Source: Muricauda sp. SCSIO 64092 (GTDB lineage Bacteria; Bacteroidota; Bacteroidia; Flavobacteriales; Flavobacteriaceae). From it: a DNA stretch of 64,000 nucleotides. Location: the NCBI RefSeq assembly GCF_023016285.1, contig NZ_CP095413.1:4974501-5038500 (forward strand), read 5' to 3'. The translations under genes and the position numbers were made by a program. The notes beneath the pieces are model-generated. The model did not search any database, was not told where the DNA came from, and was given only the letters and a program-made list of their open reading frames with translations. Positions 1 through 9,693 of this stretch are shown one piece after another (within the stretch, counting starts at the first letter, position 1; every line of letters begins with the position of its first letter).

Positions 1-297
1 CGTACAAAAACTAAAAACATCCGTTCCATCCGTTGGAACGGTAAAAGAGGGATGGACAAGTTCATGTTCCACCACTTCATCCTTTCGTATCCTCCATCGA
101 AACTCTTTGATTCCATTGGCCGTTTTGGAAAGTTCATGCACTAAGGTAAGGGTCAAGGGCAGATTGTTGGCTTTGACCCACCGCAAGAATGTGGTAATAT
201 CCACATTGGCGGTAAGATTGAAATGGGGATGGTTCATCCCATGAAAAAATTCAAAATGTTTTTTCCTATGGGGATTTTCAAAAACTATTTTCTTCAT
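1..297 (-). CDS. CatA-like O-acetyltransferase (5' part; 3' end outside window)
   Basis: The first 99 codons are visible, read leftwards from an ATG at 297. The N-terminus (MKKIVFENPHRKKHFEFF, then FNLTANVDITTFL and VHPSFTV) follows the chloramphenicol acetyltransferase type A pattern of an R-x-x-HFE-x-F start, a V-D-I-T strand and a VHP-x-x-TV strand. Members transfer acetyl groups from acetyl-CoA to hydroxyls; many flavobacterial ones are uncharacterised, so drug resistance should not be assumed. The catalytic HHxxxDG motif would lie beyond base 1. The ATG overlaps the stop of the upstream gene (ATGA, 294-297), which suggests translational coupling. Confidence 0.75.
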   Translation of the reverse strand, partial: MKKIVFENPHRKKHFEFFHGMNHPHFNLTANVDITTFLRWVKANNLPLTLTLVHELSKTANGIKEFRWRIRKDEVVEHELVHPSFTVPTDGTDVFSFCT

Positions 298-872
298 TGT
301 TTTTTTGGAGGCGAAATCATAATATGTGCCCTATGGGTGCCCGGGTCCATAATCCATGCATGTCCGGGCGGGGTAGGAGTAGTGGGTAAACCTGTGGATT
401 CCCCGGTGGCAAAAGGAATATAGAACACATAGCGAAGGTAGGGGTTCTCAATTTCCTTGGTGTCGGGGTTCACTTCACCTGTAAATACACAAAGGGTGGC
501 CTTGTCGGGCATCTTAAGCTTACCTGATTTCACTTCATTCTCACGAATGTCAAAAATCTCCTGGAACTCCTTGCCCTGGGCCTTTAACTCCCGTCCCCTG
601 GCCATAAAAGGGTCCAAATCCTTATGATAGGCAGCAGTGGAGAATTTGTCATTTTTGGGATCATCCGCCAGGGCAATGTAGTCATTGGAACCTTCCCTTA
701 GGGTCGTAAAGTTTCCATTGGAATCATACCCATACACCATGGCTCCGTCCTGATAATCCTTTGGCACGGCCAGCAAAGCTGTTTTTATTTGCCATTCTTT
801 TGGGGGAACTTCCTGGCTTTGTGTGGTTATAATTACACAAAGTAAACTGATTGTTAGCGCTATTCTTTTCAT
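294..872 (-). CDS. Secreted protein of unknown function
   Basis: About 192 residues with a Sec signal peptide (MKRIALTISLLCVIITTQSQ). I do not recognise the family. The mature part is hydrophilic and ends in a proline-rich stretch (GLPTTPTPPGHAWIMDPG) with several His residues. A GTG at 896 in the same frame would add eight residues and overlap the upstream peptidase by 20 bases; the ATG at 872 directly precedes the signal peptide and is preferred. It lies 4 bases downstream of the S10 peptidase stop and overlaps the acetyltransferase start, so the three probably form one transcript. A periplasmic or outer-membrane-facing location is inferred from the signal peptide only. Confidence 0.7.
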   Translation of the reverse strand: MKRIALTISLLCVIITTQSQEVPPKEWQIKTALLAVPKDYQDGAMVYGYDSNGNFTTLREGSNDYIALADDPKNDKFSTAAYHKDLDPFMARGRELKAQGKEFQEIFDIRENEVKSGKLKMPDKATLCVFTGEVNPDTKEIENPYLRYVFYIPFATGESTGLPTTPTPPGHAWIMDPGTHRAHIMISPPKKQ

Positions 873-876
873 GGTT

Positions 877-2364
877 TTAATATTTTGCAGATTCACCTTT
901 GATCATGGTTCGTAGAATAAAGGCCCTTAAATCTTCATTGGCTTTTTGTAGATCTTCGCGCCTTAGGTACATCATATGGCCGGAACGATACCCTTTAAAT
1001 TCAAACCGGTCTTTCATTCGCCCACTGGGATCTACCTGCCACATGGTGTATTTGGCATTGAAGTAGGTGGTGGCACCATCGTAATAACCGGACTGTACCA
1101 GAACGTTCAAATACGGATTCTGTGCCATGGCCTGTCTTAGGTTATCCCTCGTATTGTCGTTTTCGTTGTTCCATGGCCTTACGGGACCAAACATATTGTA
1201 TTTAATATCCGTTTTAAATTTTAACTCCTCTTGGAGATAGTAATTGATGGCAGGGGTAAAACTGTGTAACCATGAGGTGATTTCGGAGTTGTAATCCGGA
1301 CGCATACCGATCAATTTTTTGTCGATACCCCTATATCGGCTATCCAATCTTCCAACCGTATATCCCCCACGCTCTTTCATTAGGTTTTTCCAAAAGAAAG
1401 CGGTAGGTACATCGAGATTTTGATCTAAAATATCCTTCTCCTTTAATCCCGAATAAAATGCCATTTTTTTGGCAACTGCATTTCGTTCGGAATCGGAAAT
1501 GAATCCTCCCTTGGCAATCGCAGGAATCAAAGTGTTTATGGTATATTCCTCGGATTCCGGAAGGATTTCCAACAGGTCCTTGCTTTGTAGTTCGGCAGGT
1601 AATGCCTTATGGTGCCATGCTGCTGCCGTATAATACGGAAGGTTCAACGCACTGGAAACGGGACCACCCACGCGAATCACCTTATAATCGGCTGGCGAAA
1701 CCATAATAACCCCATTCAAATACATCCATTGTTGGTTTTGGAGGGCCAAGGAGAGTCCCATAACACGGGTTCCACCATAGCTCTCACCTATGATATACTT
1801 AGGGGAACGCCAGCGGTTATTTCGGGTGACAAAGGTGTTCATCCATTCCGCCAAATATTTTACATCGGCATTGATGCCAAAAAACACATCCCTATCCACT
1901 TCCTCACCCGTTTCGGGAATAGTTCTGGAATAACCTGTATTTGCTGGGTTTATAAATACAATATCCGTCACATCCAAAACGGAATACGGATTTTCCTTTA
2001 CCCCATACGGTTGAACGGGGTATCCTTCATCATCAATTTTTAAAATCCGGGGCCCGGTATAGGCCAGGTGCATCCAAACGGAACCTGAACCAGGGCCTCC
2101 ATTGAACGAAAACAATAAAGGGCGTTCCTCCTTGTTTTTTACATTGTTTCGGGTGTAGTACGTGTAATGTAATGCAGCAATTGGTTTTCCCATTTTGTCC
2201 CAAACAGGTTGTGTGCCCGTGGTAGCTGTGTAAGAAAAGGAAGTTCCGTTTACCGTAACACTGTGTTGCGTGGTAACCGTGGTATCTATTGGTAATTTCC
2301 GTTCTTGGGCAACAACGAGACTAGTTATGGAAAGGATACAAAAATAGAGTAGCTTTTTTTTCAT
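877..2364 (-). CDS. Secreted serine carboxypeptidase-like protein (peptidase S10)
   Basis: 495 residues with an N-terminal signal peptide (about 1-20, ending VVAQ). The alpha/beta-hydrolase fold of peptidase family S10 is clear: the oxyanion-hole loop FNGGPGSGS near 87-95, the nucleophile elbow GESYGG with Ser195, the acid in SGYYDGATT (Asp429) and the catalytic His in YRSGHMMY (His463). Family members remove C-terminal amino acids from peptides at acidic pH. Length is normal. The gene heads the operon running to the acetyltransferase at the window edge and is divergent from the oxidoreductase at 2476. Substrate is unknown; a role in using external peptides is inferred from export. Confidence 0.92.
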   Translation of the reverse strand: MKKKLLYFCILSITSLVVAQERKLPIDTTVTTQHSVTVNGTSFSYTATTGTQPVWDKMGKPIAALHYTYYTRNNVKNKEERPLLFSFNGGPGSGSVWMHLAYTGPRILKIDDEGYPVQPYGVKENPYSVLDVTDIVFINPANTGYSRTIPETGEEVDRDVFFGINADVKYLAEWMNTFVTRNNRWRSPKYIIGESYGGTRVMGLSLALQNQQWMYLNGVIMVSPADYKVIRVGGPVSSALNLPYYTAAAWHHKALPAELQSKDLLEILPESEEYTINTLIPAIAKGGFISDSERNAVAKKMAFYSGLKEKDILDQNLDVPTAFFWKNLMKERGGYTVGRLDSRYRGIDKKLIGMRPDYNSEITSWLHSFTPAINYYLQEELKFKTDIKYNMFGPVRPWNNENDNTRDNLRQAMAQNPYLNVLVQSGYYDGATTYFNAKYTMWQVDPSGRMKDRFEFKGYRSGHMMYLRREDLQKANEDLRAFILRTMIKGESAKY

Positions 2365-2475
2365 TTTCGTTTTGAATTGGTCTCTGTTAAAAATAGGGAT
2401 TTTGGATAAGAATAAGCTAAAGTTTGTGTTGGAAGGGAAACTATTCTTTAACTTGAAAACGAAACGAATGGAACA

Positions 2476-3612
2476 ATGAAAGCGTTAAGTCGAAGAAAAT
2501 TCACAAAGACCCTGTCCAGAGGAGTTGGAGCAACCACATTAATGGCAAATGTGCCTTTGGCCTGTGCCATGTCAGGTTCCAATCAAAAGAAGAAACTGGG
2601 TATAGCATTGGTGGGTCTTGGCAGTTATAGCACCTATCAGTTGGCACCAGCTTTGATGGACACCGAACATTGTTATTTGGCAGGGATAGTGACCGGTACC
2701 CCGGCCAAGGCGAAAACATGGGCCAGTAGGTACAATATTCCCAAGGGCAATATTTTCAACTATGGCAATTTTGATGCGATCAAGGAGAATAGGGAAATTG
2801 ATGTGGTCTATGTTGTACTTCCCAATTCCATGCATGCGGAATTCTCCATCCGGGCGGCAAAAGCAGGTAAACATGTAATTTGCGAGAAACCCATGGCCAT
2901 GGACGTAAAGGAGTGTAATGAAATCATTAAAGCGTGCAAAGATGCCGGGGTAAAACTGGGAATGGGCTACCGCTTGCATTCCGAACCGTATACGCAAGAA
3001 GTGAAGCGCTTTGTAAAGGAGAAAACCTTCGGCGAAGTCCTTTATGTATCTGCAGATGCGGCCTATCGGTCTACGTCCAACCCCAATCAATGGCGTTTGG
3101 ATAGAAAATTGTCCGGTGGTGGTGCCCTGGTCAATATGGGTGTTTATGCCATACAGAGCGCTATCTATGGCACTGGGCAAAATCCTATTTCCGTCCAGGC
3201 ACAGGAGTACAGCACCCGTCCTGAATATTTTAAGGATACCGATGAAACCATAACGGCCCAATTTGAGTTTCCCAGTGGGGCAGTGGCCAATATGATGACC
3301 TCCCATAACGTGATAGCCAACCGACTTTACGCCACGTGTGAGAACGGGTGGTTTGAATTGGACCCTGCAAGTACCTATATTCCATTGGCCGGAAGGACTT
3401 CACGAGGGGAATTGGACTTTAAACAGGAAAGTCAACAAAAACTACAAATGGATGATTTTGCCAAGCATATTCTTTACGATGCCCCCAATTTGGCCCCCGG
3501 GGAAATGGGAAAACGGGATATGATGATCGTGGAGGCCATTTATAAGTCGATACAGGAGGGTGGTAAGAAGCAATTATTGGATTTTGAGCCCGGTTATGGC
3601 TTCGGGAGTTGA
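2476..3612 (+). CDS. Tat-exported Gfo/Idh/MocA-family oxidoreductase
   Basis: 378 residues. The N-terminus (LSRRKFTKTLSRGVGATTL) is a twin-arginine signal, as expected for an enzyme exported folded with its NAD(P) cofactor. The Rossmann nucleotide-binding loop GLGSYSTYQLAPAL is at about 47-60 and the family signature CEKPMAMD gives the conserved Lys at 138; the C-terminal GFO/IDH domain follows (GGGALVNMGVY near 215). The overall layout resembles periplasmic glucose-fructose oxidoreductase-like proteins acting on sugars or sugar derivatives. The start is the ATG just before the twin-arginine motif. It stands alone, divergent from the S10 operon. Substrate not determinable from sequence. Confidence 0.9.
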   Translation: MKALSRRKFTKTLSRGVGATTLMANVPLACAMSGSNQKKKLGIALVGLGSYSTYQLAPALMDTEHCYLAGIVTGTPAKAKTWASRYNIPKGNIFNYGNFDAIKENREIDVVYVVLPNSMHAEFSIRAAKAGKHVICEKPMAMDVKECNEIIKACKDAGVKLGMGYRLHSEPYTQEVKRFVKEKTFGEVLYVSADAAYRSTSNPNQWRLDRKLSGGGALVNMGVYAIQSAIYGTGQNPISVQAQEYSTRPEYFKDTDETITAQFEFPSGAVANMMTSHNVIANRLYATCENGWFELDPASTYIPLAGRTSRGELDFKQESQQKLQMDDFAKHILYDAPNLAPGEMGKRDMMIVEAIYKSIQEGGKKQLLDFEPGYGFGS

Positions 3613-3820
3613 AAAAGACAGTTGAAAACCATCACCGAGTGCTACTTAAATAGTTTCATACAGGATGTGGTTTTCCCGGGAAAGCCAGTAATTTGGTTCC
3701 ATTACATCTCGTTACTATTGGCAATATGCGCAGTTGCTGAACCCACCTGGTTTTCGACCTCGCTAATTCATACCCACATGCTCGATTTGGACATTCATTT
3801 TTAGCGTTTGTCCCGTTTCG

Positions 3821-4552
3821 TCATTTTTCGGGCAAATAATCACCCAGTAAATTCCAGTCCATGCTGTTTCCCCATCCTTGTCCATGGTCACTTGTATTTT
3901 TTACTTTATGGCCATCTCCAATGGTATGTTCACCGAAACTTAGCAAAGAGAGTATAGTGCCGGGGCGCAGATGTTCGCTGGCCCAACTCAGGGGAGAATC
4001 CCCATTTGCATCTTTTTCCGTTTTGTCCGCGCCATTTTCAATAAGAAAGCTAATCGTTCGTTCATCAGCATAGGCCGCTGCCCGATGTAAGGGTGTTTCT
4101 CCCTTGGTTCTTACGTCGCGCATAAAAGCACCCGTTTCCACACCGGGAAGGGTTTTGGCATTGACATTCGCTCCCTTTTCCACCAGTAATTTGACCACAT
4201 AATAGTAATAGGGCCTACCGGCCTTGGTTAGGGCGTTATGCAACGGTGTTTCATTGGTCTTGTCAATAATGGCATTAACATCAGCTCCATGGTTTATCAA
4301 AAAGTCACAAACCTTCCAGTGTCCGAAAAATGCGGCATTTCCCAATTCCTCATTTAAATCAATACTTTCGAGTGTTCCGCCATATTCCAAAACTGCTTTC
4401 AAGGCGGTAGTATCATTATAATAGACAAGCCATTGCATCGGTTTTACCGGACCATTATGAAGCAATTCTTTCCAATTGTCCTTTTTGAAGAGCTGAAAAA
4501 TATAATCTGTTCGTCCCCTGCTAATGAACTCGATAATCCTTTTAACTTCCAT
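3821..4552 (-). CDS. Ankyrin-repeat protein
   Basis: 243 residues, no signal peptide. From about residue 35 to 205 it has four to five ankyrin repeats, seen as the recurrent pattern G-A-D-V-N followed by TPLH-x-A (NHGADVNAIIDKTNETPLH, then KGANVNAKT, GETPLHRAAAY, NGADKTEKDANGDSPLSWA). Ankyrin domains bind other proteins; no catalytic part is visible. It is monocistronic between the oxidoreductase (convergent) and the membrane protein at 4645 (same strand, about 90 bases upstream). Partner unknown. Confidence 0.85.
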   Translation of the reverse strand: MEVKRIIEFISRGRTDYIFQLFKKDNWKELLHNGPVKPMQWLVYYNDTTALKAVLEYGGTLESIDLNEELGNAAFFGHWKVCDFLINHGADVNAIIDKTNETPLHNALTKAGRPYYYYVVKLLVEKGANVNAKTLPGVETGAFMRDVRTKGETPLHRAAAYADERTISFLIENGADKTEKDANGDSPLSWASEHLRPGTILSLLSFGEHTIGDGHKVKNTSDHGQGWGNSMDWNLLGDYLPEK

Positions 4553-4644
4553 ATCGTATTGGATTCGGATAATTCCGTACTACGGACAAAATGGTTTTGA
4601 TTTTCAATACCTTAGCTGTCATTACTTGCACAAAACATTAAGTT

Positions 4645-5790
4645 TCATGCCTTTTTGAACCTATCCTCAAAGTCCAAATTGTTTTTGATCCAAATAAGGA
4701 TAGGTGGTATGCACATACTAAGGTAAGAAATGTCAAATTGGTGATTGAAAAGGGTCGTATGCCAACCAACTTGCACAATTGTAAAGATCATTCCAATAAA
4801 GGGTATCATAAAAATGATCAAGGCACTATAGAAAATAAGGTCATTATGTTTTTTTGTAAGCCAGGGAATATAAAAAGTAGTCAATAACAACAGGTAAGCG
4901 ATAAAAGGGGCTTTGTTTGTTTGAAGGGAGATTGGATTGAGATTTCTCAACGTATCCCAATTAGGAACGGATAAAAGTGTCGGGAGACAAATGATGAGGC
5001 CCATTAGTGCCATTGATAGCACTATTTTAATTTTAATCCCCATTTTACTTTGCCAAAAATCCCGCAGAAATAAAATGACCAATGGAATAACAACGACCGC
5101 TCTTGTCAATACAAAAAATGAGATCAGCGCTCCCCATACCATAGGTTTCTTAAACAAATCCCCATGGTATATTTTCTTCCAGTATTCAATAAAAAGAAAA
5201 ACAAGAAAAAGATTACTGACCAAATCACTTTTTGCAAGGATTTCCCAAATCAAAGCTGGAGAGGAAAGGTAAAGAAACAGCATAAAAAAGGACGTTTTTT
5301 CTGCGCTACATGTTTTGAACAGGAAAAAGGAAAACACTATAAAGACAAATACTTGTAAATACCCGACATCGCCTAGCATATAGAATGGTAGGCCCAGGAA
5401 CCCCAAGGCTGGAAAATTAGAGCTCATCTGGCCTAAATGGTCTTTTCGGGAATAGGGGTATTTACCTTCAGTTATTCCTTGAACCGTTAACTCCAGGGCG
5501 GACCATCTATCCACATTGAGACTGTCCCCATCTATGCTCAGGACAACAAGGGTACATACAACGGAAAATACTCCAACGATTGTCCAGTATAAAATGACCA
5601 GTGTCGATTTTTTCAAAGGTGGAATAGCCGTTTTTCTAAGAAAAAAAATCGTACACCCAATGAAACTTGTATATATCAAAGGAGGGATCAAGGGTAAGGA
5701 AAAGCCCAGTCCTTTTCCATATTTATAGGTGAAAAGAGCATTAATGAAAATATAGATACTAACGAGAATGATACCTTGGGCCTTGCTCAT
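4645..5790 (-). CDS. Polytopic membrane protein, GT-C glycosyltransferase-like
   Basis: 381 residues with about ten hydrophobic segments. The first extracytoplasmic loop contains DRWSALELTVQGITEGKYPY followed by a DHLGQ...SNFPALGFLGLPFY stretch. An Asp-containing loop with a YPY motif followed by P-x-L-x-x-L-x-x-P is typical of GT-C fold, lipid-sugar-dependent glycosyltransferases such as GT87-like proteins, so a role in transferring a sugar from a polyprenyl donor on the outer face of the inner membrane is plausible. It ends in a short charged tail (EDRFKKA). No glycan-synthesis genes lie beside it. The family assignment is an inference from motif shape, not a firm call. Confidence 0.6.
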   Translation of the reverse strand: MSKAQGIILVSIYIFINALFTYKYGKGLGFSLPLIPPLIYTSFIGCTIFFLRKTAIPPLKKSTLVILYWTIVGVFSVVCTLVVLSIDGDSLNVDRWSALELTVQGITEGKYPYSRKDHLGQMSSNFPALGFLGLPFYMLGDVGYLQVFVFIVFSFFLFKTCSAEKTSFFMLFLYLSSPALIWEILAKSDLVSNLFLVFLFIEYWKKIYHGDLFKKPMVWGALISFFVLTRAVVVIPLVILFLRDFWQSKMGIKIKIVLSMALMGLIICLPTLLSVPNWDTLRNLNPISLQTNKAPFIAYLLLLTTFYIPWLTKKHNDLIFYSALIIFMIPFIGMIFTIVQVGWHTTLFNHQFDISYLSMCIPPILIWIKNNLDFEDRFKKA

Positions 5791-6183
5791 TTTTTTAAAA
5801 TAGGTGCTTGTTTTTTATAGTCCTTCCAGTGGCGTTGTCGGAAACAAAAGGGTCCCGCGCATACTTTAGGAGCATAAATTGTGTAAATCCCAATACCCAA
5901 AAAATTGAATAGTAATAGATGGACCTAACAAGAAATAAGTGGACCTATAGGCCAGCTTTATGTTGTTTTTGATATAAAAATCCCCTATGTTTCTTAGGAA
6001 CAGGCTATTAGTTTTTTCCTGGCATTTAGCCCTTATCAAGACCAATTCTAAGTATTAACATTCTATTAAAAGCTTAACTTTTATTTCATCAACTCTTGAC
6101 AGTATCACCACGACTACTTAACCTTTCCAGCTGCTTGCTAAAAGTATTTTTGGGGCATACGAAAACCTAAAAAGCTTTAAATC
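5791..6183. other. Gene-free stretch between divergent genes
   Basis: This 393-base AT-rich region separates the leftward GT-C-like gene from the rightward lipoprotein gene. I see no open reading frame of interest and no RNA gene. It holds a direct repeat of TGGACCTA (two copies around 5915-5950) and, near 6150, a TATTTTTG that fits the Bacteroidota -7 consensus TAnnTTTG but lacks a convincing -33 TTG at the right distance. It presumably carries promoters for both flanking genes. Confidence 0.5.
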
Positions 6184-7785
6184 ATGAAATTGAAAAAAAA
6201 TGCATTCTTATTGTTTACACTGGCATCCCTCACGGTCACTTTTTCCAGTTGTGATGGTGAAGATGGTAGGGATGGCCGTGACGGTGTTGACGGTGTAGAT
6301 GGAACCGACGGTCAGGACGGACAGGATGGTGGGGATTTCACCGTTTCCGAGTTGGTACCTCTTGAAAGTTCCGTGGTACCCAATGAGGTATTTGAACTTA
6401 AAGGCAGTTTTGCAAGTAGCGCCGATTTGCAGATGATATTGTCCTCTGCAGACATTTTGCCGTCAGATTCCACTTTTGTTTACGGTTCCTATATGGACGG
6501 AGCCGCGTTGTATCCCAATGAAGATGGAACCTATGCCTTTATAAACAATCTGGAATCCGATTATTCCATTGCCCGTATAAGAATGAACAAAGACCTTCAG
6601 CCATTGGAAGGTGATTATATAGTAAATGCTACCGCTACGGCTTTTACTGCGCAGTGTTCAGGTTCTGCAATTACTCCGGAAGAACATGGTTTTGGCCCAT
6701 TATACCTTTCTGGGGGAGAGTGGGGCGGTAATGCCAAAGGGGTTTATCGCATTAATCCATTTCGGAATGCCGAAGATAGGGTAGAAGCGGAAAGACTACC
6801 TGCATTGGGGGAATGGTCCACTGAAAATGCCGTTGTGGTTGGCAAAGATGCATATCCTGGAAGTACAGTTGTTTTTATGGGTGATGATGACAGCAATAAC
6901 TCCTATCCAGAAGCCCACTTTGCCATGTACGTTGGTAGCTTGGGTGATTTACATGGTGGCGATCTTTATGTTTTAAGGGGGAAGGATACCACTGAAACCG
7001 CTATTGGTGGTGGTGGCCTAAAATTTGAAATGGGAATGGTGGAAGATACCACTTATGATGTGGAATGGGTACCGGTAACGGAACGTACCATTGATGAATT
7101 GAATCAAGAAGCCATAGATTCCGTTGCTATTGGTTTTCAAAGAATTGAGGATATTGATTGGCAAAGAGGTTCAGCAGCGAACAATAGAAATGTTTATTTC
7201 AACGCCACTGGAAGGTATCGACCCGAGAATCCGGATTTGGCCAACAGGGGAACTACCTTTGGAAGGGTCTATAAATTAGAGTTAAATCCCGATGATCCAA
7301 CGGGTGATGCCAAGCTCACTGTTGTGGTGGATGGTGATCGCGAAGGAGGTATCGGTGATGGAATGCATTCTCCGGATAATATTTTGGTGACCGAAAACTA
7401 TGTGTACATTCAGGAAGACCCTAATGGGTACCAGGACTTGAACACGGATATTCAGGGATATGCCAAACTATGGCAGTACAACATCAACACCGGCGCTTTG
7501 GAAGAAGTTTTGGAATGCAATCAAATTGCCGCTTCGCAATTGGGCTTTGGTACGGAAACAAGATACTGGGAAATCACAGGTTTGATCGATGTTACGGATA
7601 TTATCGGTGCCACCGAATCTACTTTTCTTGGAGGTGCCCAGGTTCACGGGTGGAATTTCAATACCACCCCCGAAACAGCGGTTAGGGCAGATGGCTCAAA
7701 ATTTGTCGATCCCACGGCAATTGATGAAAGTCTAAGTAGATTGGAAGGTTCCTTCCTTTTTAAATTGACTGGACTTCCTAGATAA
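6184..7785 (+). CDS. Lipoprotein with collagen-like stalk and PhoX/DUF839-like beta-propeller
   Basis: 533 residues. A lipobox ends at Cys23 (VTFSSC), followed by a run of Gly-Asp-x triplets to about residue 52, which makes a collagen-like, Asp-rich spacer. The rest reads like a beta-propeller related to PhoX-type (DUF839) proteins: GPLYLSGGEWGGNAKGVYR near 180, and SPDNILVTENYVYIQEDPNGY near 400, close to the PDN...ED motif by which PhoX proteins bind Ca2+ and phosphate. A phosphatase activity is possible but the propeller assignment is tentative. The lipid anchor plus stalk would hold the domain away from a membrane surface. Downstream, after a hairpin, lies the cytochrome c peroxidase gene. 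Confidence 0.7.
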   Translation: MKLKKNAFLLFTLASLTVTFSSCDGEDGRDGRDGVDGVDGTDGQDGQDGGDFTVSELVPLESSVVPNEVFELKGSFASSADLQMILSSADILPSDSTFVYGSYMDGAALYPNEDGTYAFINNLESDYSIARIRMNKDLQPLEGDYIVNATATAFTAQCSGSAITPEEHGFGPLYLSGGEWGGNAKGVYRINPFRNAEDRVEAERLPALGEWSTENAVVVGKDAYPGSTVVFMGDDDSNNSYPEAHFAMYVGSLGDLHGGDLYVLRGKDTTETAIGGGGLKFEMGMVEDTTYDVEWVPVTERTIDELNQEAIDSVAIGFQRIEDIDWQRGSAANNRNVYFNATGRYRPENPDLANRGTTFGRVYKLELNPDDPTGDAKLTVVVDGDREGGIGDGMHSPDNILVTENYVYIQEDPNGYQDLNTDIQGYAKLWQYNINTGALEEVLECNQIAASQLGFGTETRYWEITGLIDVTDIIGATESTFLGGAQVHGWNFNTTPETAVRADGSKFVDPTAIDESLSRLEGSFLFKLTGLPR

Positions 7786-7810
7786 TTGGAATTATATAAA
7801 AGTATTTTCA

Positions 7811-7841
7811 AAGGGTTCCCAACCATATGTTGGGAGCCCTT
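7811..7841 (+). terminator. Hairpin between lipoprotein and peroxidase genes
   Basis: AAGGGTTCCCAAC (7811-7823) pairs with GTTGGGAGCCCTT (7829-7841) through a 5-base loop, with a single T-G wobble: a strong 13-bp stem. There is no T-run after it, so it may be a partial terminator or an mRNA stability element that sets different levels for the two genes rather than a classic intrinsic terminator. Confidence 0.65.
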
Positions 7842-7863
7842 CACTCGTTAACCCCTGTTTTGC

Positions 7864-9693
7864 ATGAAAATGAAAATGAAACCGTTGTCCTATTATTTGG
7901 TCATCCTTTTTTTACTACCATCCTGTCAGGAAAAAACCTTCGAAAAGGTAACCAGTACCGAGGAACCTTCCAGGTTCAACGAAGCCGTAAGGCAATACTA
8001 TTTTAAAACCTTGGACAGTGCTTCCTTCCATATCCAACAAATGGACACTTTACATAGCCTAACGGAAAATCAGGATGCATTCCTGAAAAGTAGAAAATGG
8101 TACAAGCGTGTGGAACCTATGCTTATAGCTTATGACCACGAAAATTACCTCTCCATGAATGCGCCCAATTTGTTGAAGGTAGAGATCGATGATTATACCG
8201 ATATAAAAATACGTAAGCCGAAGAGTTACCAAGTTTTGGAAGAAATGCTATTTGGGGGGGATGCCATTTCAAACAGGGAGTTACACAACGTACTGGTATA
8301 CCTTCAGTCCCGTATTCCTTACATCAGAAAGCACCATAATATTTACAGGCAATTGGATAGGCACCATTTAAAGATGATCAGGGATGCCATTGTCAATGTA
8401 GCGACAAAGGGTATTACGGGTTTCGATTCCCCAATGCTATCCAATTCCCTCACAGAAGCCATTGATAATTACATGACCCTAAAAGAAATCCTTGAAATCT
8501 ACAGGGAAGCTTTTCGGGATAACGGTTTATACCAGGAATGGATGACGGAATTGGATGCTGCGATGACCACCCTGGAAAAAGGGGATTTTGAAACTTTTGA
8601 TCGCTACACTTTTATTAAAGAGCATACCCACACCCAACTTCAATTGGTCAATGCCACTGCTATGGATTGGCAGGTCGATTTAAATACATCACGGCCTTTG
8701 AACCCTAAGGCCGACAATCTTTTTGACAAGGATTTTTTTAATATAAAAATGTTTGCTTTGCCCAATTCCCCACCCATTGGTGAAGAGCGGGTAGCCTTGG
8801 GAAGGGCATTGTTCAATGATAACGCATTGTCCAATGAAGGATTGATGAGTTGTGCCACCTGCCACCTTAAGGAAAAGGCCTTTACGGATGGCCAGCCAAA
8901 AGCATTGGGAAATAATGGAAAGCCCTTACAGCGCAATACGCCAACGCTTTCCTATGCCGTATATCAAAAAACGTTTTTCTATGATGGAAGTGGGGATGAT
9001 CTGGAGGCGCAGATCGTAAGTGTTGCCAATAACGAAAATGAATTCCATATGGATTTGAACAGGATGGAAGAGCAGGTAAAAGCGAACGCAACGTACCAAT
9101 CGGCATTCGATTCGTTGTACCGCGATGGCGTCACGAATCAAAATGTGCGAAATGCCATTGCCACATACATTCGGAGTTTGGCCCCTTTCGATTCCAAGTT
9201 TGACCGAAATATGCAGGGAAAGGAAGAAAGCTTGACGCAAGAGGAAGTCCTGGGGTTTAATTTATTTATGGGCAAGGCCGCTTGCGCCACATGTCATTTT
9301 CCACCGGCTTTTAATGGAACGGTTCCACCAAAATACCAGGAGACCGAGTTTGAGAACCTGGGGCTGCCCAAGAATGCCAGCTTTACCCATCCCGTTCTGG
9401 ATGAAGATTTGGGACAATACTTTCCCTATAAGGTGGAAGAGAAGAAATCGTTTTTCAAAACATCAACGGTAAGGAACATTGCCCTTACCGGACCTTACAT
9501 GCATAACGGGGTCTACAAGACTTTGGAAGAGGTAATGCAATTTTACAATGTGGGCGGTGGCCAGGGAATGGGATTGGACGTGCCCTACCAGACCTTACCT
9601 CCCGATTCCCTGGACTTAACGGACAGGGAGACCCAAGCCATCATTGCCTTTATGCGTACCTTGACGGATCAGGAATTTGAAACTATGGATTAA
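7864..9693 (+). CDS. Di-haem cytochrome c peroxidase, lipoprotein
   Basis: 609 residues. The N-terminus has a lipobox (LLPSC, Cys21), so the protein is anchored in a membrane facing the periplasm. An all-helical N-terminal domain (about 30-270) of the kind found on Bacteroidota peroxidases precedes the CCP/MauG core, whose two c-type haem motifs are CATCH at 330-334 and CATCH at 474-478. Such enzymes reduce hydrogen peroxide with electrons from periplasmic cytochromes; some relatives oxidise other substrates. The start ATG is followed by a MKMKMK repeat, so the exact Met is uncertain by a few residues. The 3' end overlaps the convergent TIGR02757 gene by 4 bases. Confidence 0.92.
   Translation: MKMKMKPLSYYLVILFLLPSCQEKTFEKVTSTEEPSRFNEAVRQYYFKTLDSASFHIQQMDTLHSLTENQDAFLKSRKWYKRVEPMLIAYDHENYLSMNAPNLLKVEIDDYTDIKIRKPKSYQVLEEMLFGGDAISNRELHNVLVYLQSRIPYIRKHHNIYRQLDRHHLKMIRDAIVNVATKGITGFDSPMLSNSLTEAIDNYMTLKEILEIYREAFRDNGLYQEWMTELDAAMTTLEKGDFETFDRYTFIKEHTHTQLQLVNATAMDWQVDLNTSRPLNPKADNLFDKDFFNIKMFALPNSPPIGEERVALGRALFNDNALSNEGLMSCATCHLKEKAFTDGQPKALGNNGKPLQRNTPTLSYAVYQKTFFYDGSGDDLEAQIVSVANNENEFHMDLNRMEEQVKANATYQSAFDSLYRDGVTNQNVRNAIATYIRSLAPFDSKFDRNMQGKEESLTQEEVLGFNLFMGKAACATCHFPPAFNGTVPPKYQETEFENLGLPKNASFTHPVLDEDLGQYFPYKVEEKKSFFKTSTVRNIALTGPYMHNGVYKTLEEVMQFYNVGGGQGMGLDVPYQTLPPDSLDLTDRETQAIIAFMRTLTDQEFETMD

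Noticed and set aside
3622..3804. 60-codon frame after the oxidoreductase gene
   Set aside because: No recognisable domain or ribosome site, and the composition is not like neighbouring genes; treated as non-coding.
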